Under the pieces are notes generated by a model. It searched no databases and was not told where the DNA came from. It saw nothing but the letters and a program-made list of their open reading frames with translations. The position numbers were made by a program, and so were the translations under genes. Below are positions 1 to 10,377 of a DNA stretch of 64,000 nucleotides, piece by piece. The first letter of the stretch is position 1, and every line of letters starts with the position of its first letter. Source of the DNA: Dugong dugon (taxonomy: Eukaryota > Chordata > Mammalia > Sirenia > Dugongidae); contig CM057464.1 in the NCBI GenBank assembly GCA_030035585.1, positions 77,112,919 through 77,176,918 on the forward strand. Reading direction: 5' to 3'.

Positions 1-188
1 GGCCCCAGTCCCCAGGGGACATTTGGCATTATCTGGAGATATTTTTGATTGTCACAGCTGGGGATGTGCTATTGGCATCTAGTGGGAAGAGGCCAGGGAT
101 GCAGCTAAACACCCCACAATATACAAGGAAACTTTCCACATCTAAGAGTTATTCAGTTCAAAATTTTAATAGTGCTATTATTGAGCAA
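1..188 (+). mobile_element. MER20-like hAT DNA transposon, left end outside window
   Basis: The opening bases (CCCAGGGGACATTTGGCATT, then TCTAGTGGGAAGAGGCCAGG and a run on to AATAGTGCTATTATTGAG) follow the MER20 consensus as I recall it, a non-autonomous hAT-Charlie element of placental mammals. The left terminal repeat lies outside the window. No coding potential. Confidence 0.7.
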
Positions 189-274
189 TACTCATCAAAT
201 CCAATCTGACACCTCTATTCCAATCCTGTCATCATTTCAATTCTATATATGTGTGTTTAATCACCTGTACAAAA

Positions 275-510
275 GGAGCCCCGGTAGCACAATGGTTAAG
301 TGCTCGGCTGCTAACCAAAAGGTCAGAGGTTTGAACCCACCAGAGGCTCCTAGGGAGAAAAGACACAGCGATCTGCTCCCCCTAAAGATTCTTGTTGTTG
401 TTGTTGTTAGGTGCTCCTAAAGATTACAGCCTAGGAAACTCTGTGGGGCAGTTCTACTCTGTCCTATAGGGTCACTAGGAGTTGGAATTGACTCAACGGC
501 ACACAACAGG
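275..510 (+). mobile_element. AfroSINE, old long class, with internal GTT microsatellite
   Basis: A tRNA-derived head (GGAGCCCCGGTAGCACAATGG and GCTGCTAACC) leads to a body with CGATCTGCTCC and a tail with GGGTCACTAGGAGTTGGAAT. The body is interrupted by a short (GTT)n expansion near 390-408, and the piece around AAAGATT is duplicated on either side of it. Confidence 0.85.
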
Positions 511-635
511 AATTCCACCTTCTGGAATATCAGAACTACATCTTACATACAATTTTACTCCCTCAAAGCCTAGCACAACATCTGGCATAGGTAGACACTC
601 AAAAACATTAAAAAACCTATATGATATGGATTACC

Positions 636-1054
636 TGGTTTTATGGATTGAATTGTGTCCCCCCAAAATATGTGTTGCAAATCTTGATCCCTATACCTGT
701 GGCTATAACCCCATCTGGGAATGTGTTTTCTTATGTTATGTTATGTTATTTTAATGAGACAATATTACTGTAGGGTGTGTCTTGAGTCAATCTCTTTTGA
801 GATACATAAGGGGCAGGTTAAACAATGAAGCAGAGATGGGGAAAGAGATGATAGACCACACGAAGATTACCAAGCAGCCAAGGAACAGAAGCTGAAGAGA
901 CAAGGACCTCCCTCAAGAGCCGACAGAGACAGAAAGCTTTCCCCTAGCACCGGCACCCTTAATTCAGACTTCCAGCCTCCTAAACTGTGAGAAAATATAT
1001 TTCTGTTTGTTAAAGCCACCCACTTGTGGTATAACAACACTAGATAACTAAGAC
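636..1054 (+). mobile_element. ERVL-MaLR-type LTR (about 415-bp class)
   Basis: The element has the MaLR LTR layout: ATGGATTGAATTGTGTCCCC near the start, a CTGTGAGAAAATATATTTCTG polyadenylation zone, then TTGTGGTATAACAACACTAG and ACTAAGACA at the end. It is closely similar to the LTR at 62.4-62.8 kb. No internal region is attached, so it is a solo LTR. The start is uncertain by several bases because no clean 5-bp target duplication is visible. Confidence 0.65.
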
Positions 1055-1690
1055 ACCTGGATTGCCATTTATCAAAGAATAAGCATGCAAGAAGAAAAAA
1101 CTTACCAATAAAACTACATTAAGTTCAAGTATATTTCTTTGATGACTTTGGTAATTTAGCAGCCACGGAGGCTCCTTTGATGATGAAAATCAGCATTGTG
1201 CTGATAGAGAATTTATTGACCAATATATATTTATAGTTAATAGGCAGAAAAACAGGTACATTACAAACATCACTGTATTTTCAAAGTAGATGAAAAGTTT
1301 AGAATTGGAAGTTTACAGGGTCAGTACACTTATCTCTAATAAAACCCTCTTGTCTGTCCTAAGGTTAACTTGTTGTTTTATAATGTGGCACAAACAGTTA
1401 ATCTTTGCTTTATGAAGGTCTCTCAGCTGCTGTGTAGTAAGTGCTGGTTAAATCAGCTCCAGTTTGTTTGCATTCCTCTAAGTAGGGCATCTACCTATTG
1501 GGTAAAATAAAACATTAAATTATCTTGCCAATTTGCTATAAATATTTGAAAATGATTATTAGTGGAATACATAAACAATTTTTTAAGATTCCCTTACAAA
1601 ATGAGCTGATGCATTTTGCTTACCAATGGAATATTTATGTTTACATAAACTAGTGGCTCCCTATTCTAGAGGACAATGTTCAAATTGTTT
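1055..1690. other. AT-rich non-coding DNA, nothing recognised
   Basis: No repeat family or reading frame of note is seen here. Confidence 0.5.
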
Positions 1691-2225
1691 AGCTTGTCAT
1701 TCAGTAGCCACCCAAATCCACCCCTTCTTACCATTAAGAGCTAGCTATCTCAAAATGTCCTGCCTCAGCTTCATAGCACTATTCATAACCCCTTGAATAT
1801 GTCTCTCACTTCTCCCACTAGTTTTTATGTCTCTCTGTTTTTTTTCCCCACGCTCAAAACCTTTAATCCTAGAATTTACTTTCTCTTTGTACCCCTCTCC
1901 AAACCCAACTGCCTCATACAATGTTGGCCACTCTACACCATTCATCTCACATGCCAACTCCTCCAAGAAGACTCAAGTCTTCATCCAAATCATGCCTCTG
2001 CCTTTGAAACCATAGCACCCTCTGTCATTTAACTAACTTCTGTTGACATGTTAATGTGGTTATGTTTGTGCATTATTATTATTATTTTTCTGCAGACTGT
2101 AAACTACTGGAAGTAGGGGAAATGATTTATGGGTATCTTTGAATTCAGCACCTAGTACATTGTCTTGCACATAGTAATTGCTAATTACACTGTAAGTTGA
2201 ACGAATGTTGAATGAATTATGATTT
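1690..2225 (+). mobile_element. LINE L2 3' portion
   Basis: The sequence follows the L2 3' consensus in order: a CTCATAGCACTATTCATAA-like stretch, CCAACTCCTCCAAGAAGACTC, a zone with GCAGACTGTAAACTACTGGA, CAGCACCTAGTACATTGTCT and a final TTGAATGAATT. It is an ancient, heavily diverged, non-functional fragment. Confidence 0.75.
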
Positions 2226-2419
2226 TGCTTCAGAAGTGGAAAATAGTATGACAACCTGCTTATAAAATACGAAATGAAATTTGTTTTTCCAATAAATAAA
2301 TATCAAGAGAAAAATGAAGGGAAGACTGTTATAGAATAAAAGAGACTTGAAAGATACTGTAAGTGAAAACAATGTGCGGACTTTGATTTGGATCCAGATT
2401 TGAACAAATTAACTGTAAG

Positions 2420-2735
2420 AGGGTACCTTTGAAACAATAGAAGAAATCTGATTATGAAATGGGTAATAGATGATATTAAGAAATTAGGTTAGGACAATGG
2501 CATTATGTCAAAAATAGGTCTTATCAGTTAAAGATGCATACTGAGTTATTTACAAATGGCATAATGTTTCGAATTTGTTCAAAGTATTCCAGTAAAAAAA
2601 AACTATGAGGGATAATAAAACAGATGGCAACATTTGGCAAAATACTGGTAATTATCAAAGCACACGGTGTTAATTATACTGTATGTCCCTACTTCAGTGT
2701 AATTTTACTATTTCCATAAAAAGTTGATTAAAAAA
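2420..2735 (+). mobile_element. L1 (old L1M-type) 3' end
   Basis: The segment contains GAAATGGGTAATAGATGATA, then GGCAAAATACTGGTAATTAT, TTAATTATACTGTATGTCCC and TTCCATAAAAAGTTGATTAA before an A-run. This is the typical order of the 3' UTR of old mammalian L1 elements. It abuts the AfroSINE at 2739. Confidence 0.55.
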
Positions 2736-2906
2736 AAAACCAAAACCAAACCCACTGCCATCATCGAGTTGATTCCAACTCATAACAACCCTATAGGACA
2801 GAGTAGAACTTTCCCATAGGGTTTCCAAGGAGTGTCCGGTGGATTTGAACTGCTGATCTTTTGGTTAGCAGCCATAGCTCTTCACCATCATGCCACCAGG
2901 CTTTCC
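2736..2906 (-). mobile_element. AfroSINE, deleted class, reverse orientation
   Basis: Read on the minus strand it has the tRNA-like head, GCTAACCAAAAG, then a direct junction to TTGGAAACCCTATGG, and the RTE-like tail. It lacks the roughly 45-bp AGATGTGGCAGTCTGCTTCC block. It is followed by a TA/TG microsatellite. Confidence 0.85.
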
Positions 2907-2913
2907 AAAAAGT

Positions 2914-2914
2914 T

Positions 2915-2970
<56 letters not shown>

Positions 2971-2993
2971 GTATGTGTGTGTGTGTGTGTGTA
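2914..2993. repeat. (TA)n/(TG)n microsatellite
   Basis: About 57 bp of mostly pure TA are followed by about 20 bp of TG. It is likely length-polymorphic and may extrude cruciform DNA. Confidence 0.95.
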
Positions 2994-3026
2994 TAACATG
3001 ATGACATGAAGTACAGTAAGGCAGAT

Positions 3027-3558
3027 TGTCATGGATTGAATTGTGTCCCCCAAAAATATATGTCAACTTGGTTGGGCCATTATTCCCTGTGTTGTGTGGT
3101 GGTCCTCCATTCTGTGAATTTTCCTATGTGTTACAAATCATTATCTCTCCCTGTGGTTAAAGAGGATCAGGGTGGGATATAACACCCTTGCTCAGGTCAC
3201 ATCCCTGATCCAATGTAAAGGGAGTTTCCCTGGGGTGAGGCCTGTACCACCTTTTATCTTGCAAGAGCTAAAAGGAAAGAGAAGCAAGCAGAGAGTTGGG
3301 GACCTCACACCACCAAGAAAGAAGCACCGGGAGCAGAGTAGGTCCTTTGGACCCAGGGTTCCTGCGCAGAGAAGCTCCTAGTCCAGGGGAAGGCTGATGA
3401 AAAGGACCTTCCTCCAGAGTCAAGAGAGAGCCTTTCCCTGGAGCTGACACCCTGAATTTGGACTTGTAGCCTACTAGAATGTGAGAGAATAAATTTTTCT
3501 TTGTTAAAGACATTTACTTGTGGTATTTCTGTCATAGCAGCACTAGATGACTAAGACA
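3027..3558 (+). mobile_element. Solo ERVL-MaLR LTR with perfect 5-bp TSD
   Basis: The LTR starts TGTCATGGATTG and ends GACTAAGACA. The same five bases, CAGAT, flank it at 3022-3026 and 3559-3563, which is the target duplication expected of ERVL-class elements. An AGAGAATAAATTT polyadenylation signal lies near 3484-3496. It belongs to the same roughly 525-bp class as the LTRs at 4762 and 38722/40699. No internal sequence remains, so it arose by LTR-LTR recombination. Confidence 0.85.
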
Positions 3559-3769
3559 CAGATTCTTACAGTAAGAGAGTAATCTCTCTGACATTTAAGA
3601 TATTAACTAAAAGAGACTCTAGTCCTTCAATGACTTTTCATTTTAAATGTTTAACCCATCACCTAGAACCAATTCAACACGCGTAACATTCCATTGTTTG
3701 TGTAGTGCACTCCTCCCTTGCATGTCTCGGAAGACTCTTGGGTGCTTAGTGGGTCTGGCTTTTGTACCT

Positions 3770-3985
3770 ATTATTAGTACTATTACCATTCAGTTTGCGC
3801 TGTGCTGGACATCAAGCTATGTGCATTCTTTGCAGTGTTACATTTAATCCTCTCAATTCTACACTTTTATAGATGAGGAAACTGAGACTCTGAGAGATTA
3901 GGTAACTTGTCTGTGTATAGTCTTTCTGAGACTCACATCCAGGCCTGTCTTAAATCAAAGGTAGTCTCTTTTCTACAATGTAATG
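3770..3985 (-). mobile_element. MIR SINE, reverse orientation
   Basis: TTTAATCCTCTCAATTCTAC, then TATAGATGAGGAAACTGAGA and AGAGATTAGGTAACTTGTC, are the reverse complement of the MIR core. It is an old mammal-wide SINE with strong divergence. Confidence 0.7.
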
Positions 3986-4441
3986 TGCCTGGCAAGACCT
4001 AGTGTTTTGAGAAGATCTCAAGGGATACCTCAGAAGATAGAAAAGACTAAAACAGATTATTTCCCTTGCCACCCCCTACTTCAACAGCATAGGCTTCCCT
4101 TTTGTTTTATTCAATGATATTTTTAAATTTTACTTTGAATACCTGGAGGTAGGCACTCACTTTCTTATTTGCAATTATTTCCTTCATTACCTATTGTTTT
4201 ATACTCAAGGATCTCACATACTTAAAGTACTTGCCTGAAGGCATTTAAGTATATAACCTTTCACTAAGTGTAACAAAAACAATTTTAAAATAAAAATTAG
4301 AAGTTGAATTTACTTCCTCAAAGTAGGCATATCATGAATCTATGCACAGTTTGAACAATGTCATCACGTTCTAACACATATGTTCTAATCCACTTTTGGA
4401 ATTGTTCTTAGAATCAACTTTTAAGTCTCACAAGAAAATTA
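3986..4441. other. Intergenic AT-rich DNA, nothing recognised
   Basis: No coding frame or repeat consensus was recognised before the SINE at 4453. Confidence 0.45.
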
Positions 4442-4452
4442 ATCTCATTACT

Positions 4453-5314
4453 TTGTTATTGTTAGCCACTGTCAAGGTGGCCCCGACTCATGGTGACCCC
4501 ACACACAAAGGACCAAAACCCTGCCAGGTGCTGCACTGCTCCCACGATCGGTTTATCAGTTGTGAGTTGGACCACTGGGATCCATAAGGTTTTCATTAGT
4601 TGATTTTTAGAAGGAGATTACCAGGCCTTTCTTCCTAGTTATCTTAGTCTGGAAGCACCGCTGAAACCTGTTCAGCATCATAGCAACACACAAGCCCCCA
4701 CTGACAGACGGGTGGTGGCTGCTCGTGAGGTGCTTTGGCTGGGAGTCTTCTGCATGGAAGGTGTCTCAGTCATCTAGTGCTGCTCTAACAGAAATACCAC
4801 AAGTGGATGGTTTTAACCAGGAGAAGTTTATTCTCTCACAGTCCAGTAGGCTACGAGTCCAAATTCAGAGCTTCAGCTCCAGGGGAACGCTTTTGCTGTC
4901 GGCTCTGGAGGAAGGTCCATGTCATCAGTCTTCCTTTGGTTTGGAAGAATCTCAGTGCAGGAACCTCAGGTCCCAAGGACACGCTCTGCTCCTGGCACTG
5001 CTTTCTTGGTGGCATGAGGTACCCATGTGTCTCTGCTCGGTTCTCTCTTGTATATCTCAAAAGAGGTTGCGTTAAGACACTAATCTTGTCAACCTCATCC
5101 GTATAACCTCATCACTGTGATAGAATTTACAACACATGAGCAGATCACATATAATCTCATCATAGTGGTAGAGTTTAGAACACCTAAGGAAATCACATCA
5201 GATAACACAATCATACAATACTGGGAATCATGACCTACCCAAGGTGCTACACACATTTTTTGGAGGACACAATTCAATCCCTGACAGAAGGTGAGGATTC
5301 TACCACTAGCCACC
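4453..5314 (-). mobile_element. tRNA-Gly-headed, RTE-tailed SINE, split by an LTR
   Basis: Parts 4453-4761 and 5292-5314 form one SINE in reverse orientation, homologous throughout to the intact copy at 59155-59498. The split falls in the tRNA-derived head: GCATGGAAGG lies left of the inserted LTR and TGAGGATTCTACCACTAGCC lies right of it. The RTE-like tail is at 4453-4500 (TTGTTATTGTTAGCCACTGT). ATCTCATTACT (4442-4452) and ATCTCTTTACT (5315-5325) look like its target duplications. Confidence 0.75.
4762..5286 (-). mobile_element. Solo ERVL-MaLR LTR inserted into SINE head
   Basis: Read on the plus strand it begins TGTCTCAGTCATCTAGTGCT and ends CAATCCCTGACA, the reverse complement of the LTR layout at 3027-3558. 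The flanks carry an exact 5-bp duplication, GAAGG, at 4757-4761 and 5287-5291. Removing the LTR and one GAAGG leaves a continuous tRNA-Gly-like SINE head, so the order of insertion is clear: SINE first, LTR second. Confidence 0.88.
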
Positions 5315-5332
5315 ATCTCTTTACTAAACCAA

Positions 5333-5532
5333 AAGAAAAACCTGAAACTGTTACCTTTGAGTTGATGCCAACTCATGGTTATCCTATGTGTTACAGAGTA
5401 GAACTGCTCTACAGGGGTTTCTTGGGGCTGAAATCTTTATGGAAGCAGATCACAGCATAACTGGGTGGGTCTGAACTGCTAATCTTTAGGTTACTAATCA
5501 AATGCAAACTGTCTGCAACACCCAGGGACTCT
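5333..5532 (-). mobile_element. AfroSINE, old long class, reverse orientation
   Basis: Reverse-oriented head (CACCCAGGGACTCT side) and tail (TTGAGTTGATGCCAACTCAT). The possible right TSD ATTTCTTTACT (5533-5543) matches ATCTCTTTACT at 5315-5325, the repeat that also borders the neighbouring SINE. Confidence 0.75.
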
Positions 5533-5653
5533 ATTTCTTTACTTGATAGTCTCTATTCCAACTTGCTCCAAATAGTTTTGGTTCTTTCCAGAAATCTTTT
5601 CACCCTGAAAGGATGACACCATTGTGAGATTACTTAAAAGTTAGTCTACTAAA

Positions 5654-6090
5654 TGGGAGAAAAATGTAGAACAAAATTCAAATTCACACACACACAAAGA
5701 CCAAAGAAACCCCGAAAGTATGGTCCCCAGACACCATTTTAACTTAGTACTGAAGTCACTCCTGAAGTCCATCCTTCAGCCAAAGATTAGACAGGTCTAT
5801 AGGGCCAACAATAACACACATGAGGGACGTGCTTCTTAGCTCAATCATGTGTGTATGAGACTAATGGGCACACCTGCCCAAAAGCAAAGACGAGAAGGCA
5901 GGAAGGGACAGGAAAAGAGAAACTGGATGAATGGAAAAAGGGAACCTGGAGTGGAGAAAGGGAGAGAGTTGACACATTGAAGGTTTGGCAACCAATGTCA
6001 CAAAACAATTTTTGTATTAACTGTTTAATGAGAAACTGATTTGCTCTGTAAACTTCCACCTAAATCACAATTAAAAAAAAAAAAAAAAAC
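5654..6090 (+). mobile_element. 5'-truncated afrotherian L1 with poly(A) and TSD
   Basis: An L1 3' UTR (CTTCAGCCAAAGATTAGACA, ACAAAACAATTTTTGTATTA, GTTTAATGAGAAACTGATTT) ends in a run of about 17 A. Direct repeats TTAGTCTACTAAA (5641-5653) and TTAGTCCACTAAA (6094-6106) flank it and fit a target-site duplication. The reverse complement of the same sequence occurs at 37.87-38.24 kb. Confidence 0.8.
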
Positions 6091-6106
6091 AACTTAGTCC
6101 ACTAAA

Positions 6107-6726
6107 GCGAACTCCAAACAAGAATTTAAAAAATTTATTTGGGTGATCCATGGCTCCCCAAGGTGGCCCCCTAAAAGAGAGCAACATAGTATGTGTTCAT
6201 GCGTATTTAAATTTCTATTTTCATAGGTATACCTTACATCATAAATATAAACTAACTGCTATATATCAGAAATTTCAAAGAATTTGAAAAGAGAAATTTC
6301 CTCTGAGGATGGGGAACAGGAAAGCTTTCATGAAGGAAATGTAATTGAGTAGTCCATGAAGCTTTAGTATGGACAGATGGATAATGTAAGGATATTCCAG
6401 GTCAGTATTTCTCAAAGCTTTCCCTGAATTGTGTGCCCTGCAAGATACTACTGTCTGTGGGAATATGGGGGTGGGGAAGAATTGGTGTTCACATGTGTTG
6501 GGAAAGCTACATGTCCTCTTGGATATTTATGGAACAAAGCAGCACATTAAAGACTCAGAAACATTTGCTGGAGGGAGAGGGGATGTATAACTTTATGTCT
6601 CCAACTTACCTGATAATGGATCTCCCTTATTTTCTTTTTTTGTAGCCCTTAATAACAACCACAATTTGAGATACTTTTCCAGTTTAAGTAGAACCCTCAC
6701 ATTATGTTGCTTATTGTGATGGTGGT
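6107..6726. other. Intergenic DNA; possible decayed DNA transposon near 6400-6690
   Basis: A CAGTATTTCTCAAAGCTTTCCC motif near 6402 resembles the termini of small hAT elements, but no matching end is convincing. Otherwise nothing is recognised. Confidence 0.3.
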
Positions 6727-6858
6727 TAAAAACAAAACAAAATGGAATTGCCATTGAGGCTATTCCGAATCATAGCGACCCTACACAACAGGGTAGAATT
6801 GTCCGATAGGCTGTAATCTTGTATGGAAGCAGACTGCCACATCTTTCTCCTATGGAGC
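6727..6858 (-). mobile_element. AfroSINE, head-truncated, reverse orientation
   Basis: The tail (CATTGAGGCTATTCCGAATC) and central body (TATGGAAGCAGACTGCCACA) are present. The sequence stops at CTATGGAGC, so the tRNA-derived part is missing. Confidence 0.75.
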
Positions 6859-7052
6859 TATTATGGTGATAGCATCCTTCATATTCTCTCCAATAAACAC
6901 ACACATTTATGTGCCTTGAACAGTGCTTTTTGCAGCACTGCTGTGAACGTGTGCCTGAGCTTTTTCTCAGTTTATAGTTTACAAGTTGTATAACTACTGC
7001 GAGTTGTTTATTCTCTCTGAGCCTCAGTCTCCTTATCTGTAAAATAGGGATG

Positions 7053-7107
7053 AAGTGATATCTATTCATAAAGTGAACAAATATCACTTTATGAATAGAT
7101 ATCACTT
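7053..7107. repeat. Perfect inverted repeat, 24-bp arms, 7-bp loop
   Basis: Arm 7053-7076 (AAGTGATATCTATTCATAAA...) is the exact reverse complement of 7084-7107, with a 7-bp spacer. A further partial copy, CTATTCATAAGG, follows and became the target duplication of the AfroSINE. The perfect match implies recent origin or correction, most simply replication template switching. Confidence 0.95.
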
Positions 7108-7123
7108 TATCTATTCATAAGGT

Positions 7124-7281
7124 GGAGCCCTGGTGGCGCAGTGGTTAAGAGCTATGGCTGCTAACCAAAAAGTCAGCAGTTCAAATCCATTAGCTGCTCC
7201 TTGGGAACCCTATGGGGCAGTTCTGTTCTGTCCTATAGACTTGGAATTGACTCGATGGCAACGGGTTTCTTTTTTTATTAT
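7124..7281 (+). mobile_element. AfroSINE, deleted class, complete with TSD
   Basis: The 12-bp duplication TATTCATAAGGT lies at 7112-7123 and 7282-7293. The head runs GGAGCCCTGGTGGCGCAGTGG, the B-box region is CAGTTCAAATCC, and the direct junction to GGGAACCCTATGGGG marks the deleted class. The tail ends ATGGCAACGGGTTTC plus T/A-rich sequence. Confidence 0.92.
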
Positions 7282-7365
7282 TATTCATAAGGTCGTTTGA
7301 GAGGATTAAATGAGTTACAAAGTACATAGAGCCATGTTCAATCACTAGTAGTGTGATCTTGGACA

Positions 7366-8276
7366 ATTTGTGTAGACCAACAAAAAACATTAGTATTTCC
7401 ACCCAGAGCCAATCCTTCCTTGTGACAGTTTTATCTGATACCAGTTTACCATGGGGAAGAAAGTAAATCTAGAGATAGCCTAACACAGGAATACGTAAAT
7501 GAGCCACAGTGCTAAAAACGGAAATATTTCTTTCTACAATAGGCACTAAATAAGCTCCCAGAGCACCAAGGACCTTCAAACAGTTTGTGTCTAGAGCCCT
7601 TGGCTCCCAGTTCTAGAAGAGAAGGTAGATGTAAGCATGGCCAGATATACACAGTATGTGTGGGCTCCTGAGAGGACAACTACTAGTCTTCCTTCTATGT
7701 TGCTTTTGTGTGTGTGTGTTTTCCTTCTGGTGGGTTAAAAAACAAAAAAAAAAAAAAATGCATGAACTCTTTCTCGCCTCTAGATGATAATTTATTACAC
7801 ACAAAAAAAAAACAAAAAAAAAAGTATATGAGTTTTATATTGGTTGTGCAAAAAATACAGCATTAAAAATTATGGAAGGATGCCTCAATACATATTATAG
7901 ATTTGTCCATTATTAAGAAGATAGTCATTATTCTGGTTTCTTGAACTTATAAAGTTGTGAAGAATATGGCCCTTGTAATTCAGCTTTTGCACATGTTCAG
8001 AAAAGTCCCTGTGGTTCCTTTGACACCCACACCACCATCTTACCTCCAGGAAAATAAATAAGTAAATAAATAAATAACACATTACCATTTTTTAAAACTC
8101 CATAATAACTAGTTCAACATGACTATCAATACATAAGTTTAAATGTCTTCACTTAACCAACCAGCATTATTGAATACAGAGTTTTATTTATTTATTTCCA
8201 CATTAGAAGATTTACCTTTTTATTTTCTGAGTGTTTGATCCCTAGGCCCTGAATTAAAGGAAACTAAATGCCCATA
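7366..8276. other. Intergenic DNA with A-rich and simple tracts
   Basis: It contains TG and A-rich low-complexity tracts at 7706-7760 and 7800-7824 and an AAAT repeat near 8050-8078. No gene or family was recognised. Confidence 0.5.
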
Positions 8277-8452
8277 GGAATCCCCGGTGGCGTACTGGTT
8301 AAGAGTTATAGCTGCTAACCAAAAGGTTGGCAGTTCAAATCCACGAGGCGCTCCTTGGAAACCCTACAGGGCAGTTCTACTCTGTCCTATAGGGTTGTTA
8401 TGAGTTGGAATCAACTTGACGGCAACGGGTTTAGTTTTCTTTAATTTTTATT
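8277..8452 (+). mobile_element. AfroSINE, deleted class
   Basis: Head, short deleted-type junction (GGCGCTCCTTGGAAACCCTA) and tail (GACGGCAACGGGTTTAG) are all present. The flanking TAAATGCCCA and TTAATGCCCA look like target duplications. Confidence 0.9.
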
Positions 8453-8558
8453 TTTAATGCCCAGAAAGAGCTAAGCATTTCAAACTAGCTTGGTAAATCA
8501 TAAGTAAACGCAAGCCTAACAAAAATAAAGATTGTTTATGTGAGTGTATACTCAAAAT

Positions 8559-8763
8559 GAGGAGTCTGGGTGGCACAAGTGGCTTGTAATCAACTGCTAA
8601 TCTAAAAGCTGGTGGTTTGAACCCATCCAGCGGCTCCTTGGAAGAAAGGCCTGATAAATAGCTTCCATAAAGATTACAGCCAAGAAAACCATATGGAGCA
8701 GTTCTACTCTGTAACACATGGGTTTGCCGTGAGTTAGAATCAACTTGATGGCAAACAACAACA
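8559..8763 (+). mobile_element. AfroSINE, old long class
   Basis: The body is of the AAGAAAGGCCTGATAAATAG type and the tail is CTTGATGGCAAACAACAAC. It carries the ACACATGG tail variant in place of CCTATAGG. Flanking TATACTCAA and CATACTCAA fit a TSD. Confidence 0.85.
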
Positions 8764-8843
8764 TACTCAATATTTTAAGATGATTGTCATTTTTCCAAAG
8801 GACTTTTAGGATTATACTGATGTGATAGCATATCTAGAATGCC

Positions 8844-9046
8844 AAGTCCTGGTGGTACAATGGTGAAGCGCTCGGCTGCAAACCAAAAGGCTGGAGGTTT
8901 GAAAACACCAGTGGCTCCACTGGAGAAAAGACCTGGTGATGTGCTCCTGTAAAGATTACACCCTTGGAAACCTGGGTGGAGCAGTTCTACTCTGTCCTAC
9001 AGGATCAGTATAACTTGGAATGGACTGGAAGGCACATAACAACACA
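8844..9046 (+). mobile_element. AfroSINE, old long class
   Basis: The head AGTCCTGGTGGTACAATGG, body GAAAAGACCTGGTGATGTGC and tail AACTTGGAATGGACTGGAAG are recognisable, with an ACATAACAACAC 3' end that resembles the RTE terminus. Confidence 0.85.
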
Positions 9047-9430
9047 TTGTTTCCATTTACCTATGCAACGAGAAAAGTATGTTAAGCATTTGGACTCTCT
9101 GTATCTAACTTTTTAATCGGGAAATAACAAGTAGAAAATGAATACATATGGTACCAATTTAAGTAAACAATATCTATCGTCTTTATAATCTTTACTGATA
9201 CGACTCTAAGAATAAAATGAGATCGCTGAAGAATGATTGTGGAAGTGTTCTATGAGTGGTAAATCATTAGAGAAATATGTTTACTGATAGGAACAATATT
9301 ACTTGGTGTGTGGGGATTTTCAGACTTAGGTTTATAATTTTACTTGTGTTATACCTCAAAGGAGGGACCAGTCTCAGTCAGATGTCAATACGTCAATAAC
9401 ACATAATGTTTATGCAAGTTAATATGTAAT
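9047..9430. other. AT-rich unique DNA, nothing recognised
   Basis: No repeat or coding sequence was recognised between the SINE and the frames that run into the CpG island. Confidence 0.45.
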
Positions 9431-9839
9431 TATCTATGATAATACATAGTTATGGATAATTATATAAATACAAAATGCTAAAATATTTGTTAACCATTTC
9501 TTCCTGCCATAGAAATTCTGTTTAGTCATTGCCATATTTTTACGAAAATAACACACGTGTTGCTTTTTGCATACCGTGCAACCTCCTTGAGTGTTATCTT
9601 CGTAAGTGCGCTGTACAAATATTTTACACGTTTCTGACTTTAATTTCGATTTTTTTTGGTCCAGTGGATTTAATGTTAAGTCTTTGTCTTGGAGCCTCTT
9701 CACACGGAGTTCCCAGTAGCCGACCCTCACCAGCCTACCCTCGAGTTTCGAAATCAGTCCTTCTCCAGGCAGGATTCCTTCTTTGCTATGCAAACCTTTT
9801 TCTTCAATGCAGGAAGAAATCACTTTTCCTGTCCCGGAA

Positions 9840-10330
9840 ACAGCCCTCACAAGGGCGTCCTGGCGTCCGGGAGGTGTACGGGTCTGCGCACTCCAGGCCG
9901 GAGAGGCCACTCTGGCGGGCAAGGCCGGTGCCGCAGCCGCGCGCATTCTGCTCTGCCGTCGGGCTGGCCGGCTGCCACGCTCAAGGGATTGGAATCTCCT
10001 GCCTGCACAGACCCCACGGGGGCAGGCGTGAGAACCACGAGGCTCAGAGGAGTCGCGCGTCCATAGCTCGGAAGAGATGGGTCTGGGTCCAACTGGCCGT
10101 CCCTGGTCCCCACGATGCTGGGGCAGTGCGCGCCCGCACCGACACCGCCCGGCTGCCTCCCAGCTTCACGTGGGGCCTGCACCGCGGGACGCAGGCACGT
10201 GCTGGGAACGCGGACTGTGGCAGCCCTGCCCACAGCCCACAGCCCCACCCACCGCAGCCCAGGCGCGATGTACCTCTGCGCAGATTAGCTATAAGGAACT
10301 CCACCGCTCTCAGGCCCACCCTTGAACTGC
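9840..10330. promoter_or_regulatory. Isolated CpG island, candidate promoter
   Basis: By eye there are about 44 CpG dinucleotides in about 490 bp and a GC content near 65%, inside DNA that is otherwise AT-rich and CpG-poor. Two perfect CACGTG E-boxes lie at 10167-10172 and 10196-10201, 29 bp apart; a third is at 9554-9559. CpGs are unusually well preserved, which implies the segment is unmethylated in the germline, as active promoters are. Open frames cross it on both strands (9529-10386 plus, 9434-9946 minus), but GC-rich DNA has few stop codons and neither protein is recognisable. A decayed GC-rich retrocopy is the alternative. Confidence 0.7.
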
Positions 10331-10377
10331 CCCAGACCAAACGCACGGTTTCAGTAGTTTATTTTCCAATTACTGGA

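Larger units (their letters stand above)
6985..7365 (+). mobile_element. MIR SINE, split by an AfroSINE
   Basis: The MIR core (GCCTCAGTCTCCTTATCTGT, AAAATAGGGATG) lies left of the AfroSINE at 7124. GAGAGGATTAAATGAGTTAC lies right of it. A local inverted duplication (7053-7107) has been added next to the insertion point. Confidence 0.7.

Noticed and set aside
4725..5106. Overlapping frames of 99-116 codons as genes
   Set aside because: They lie within the solo LTR and SINE; the LTR copies at 3027 and 38722 show the same text without conserved frames.
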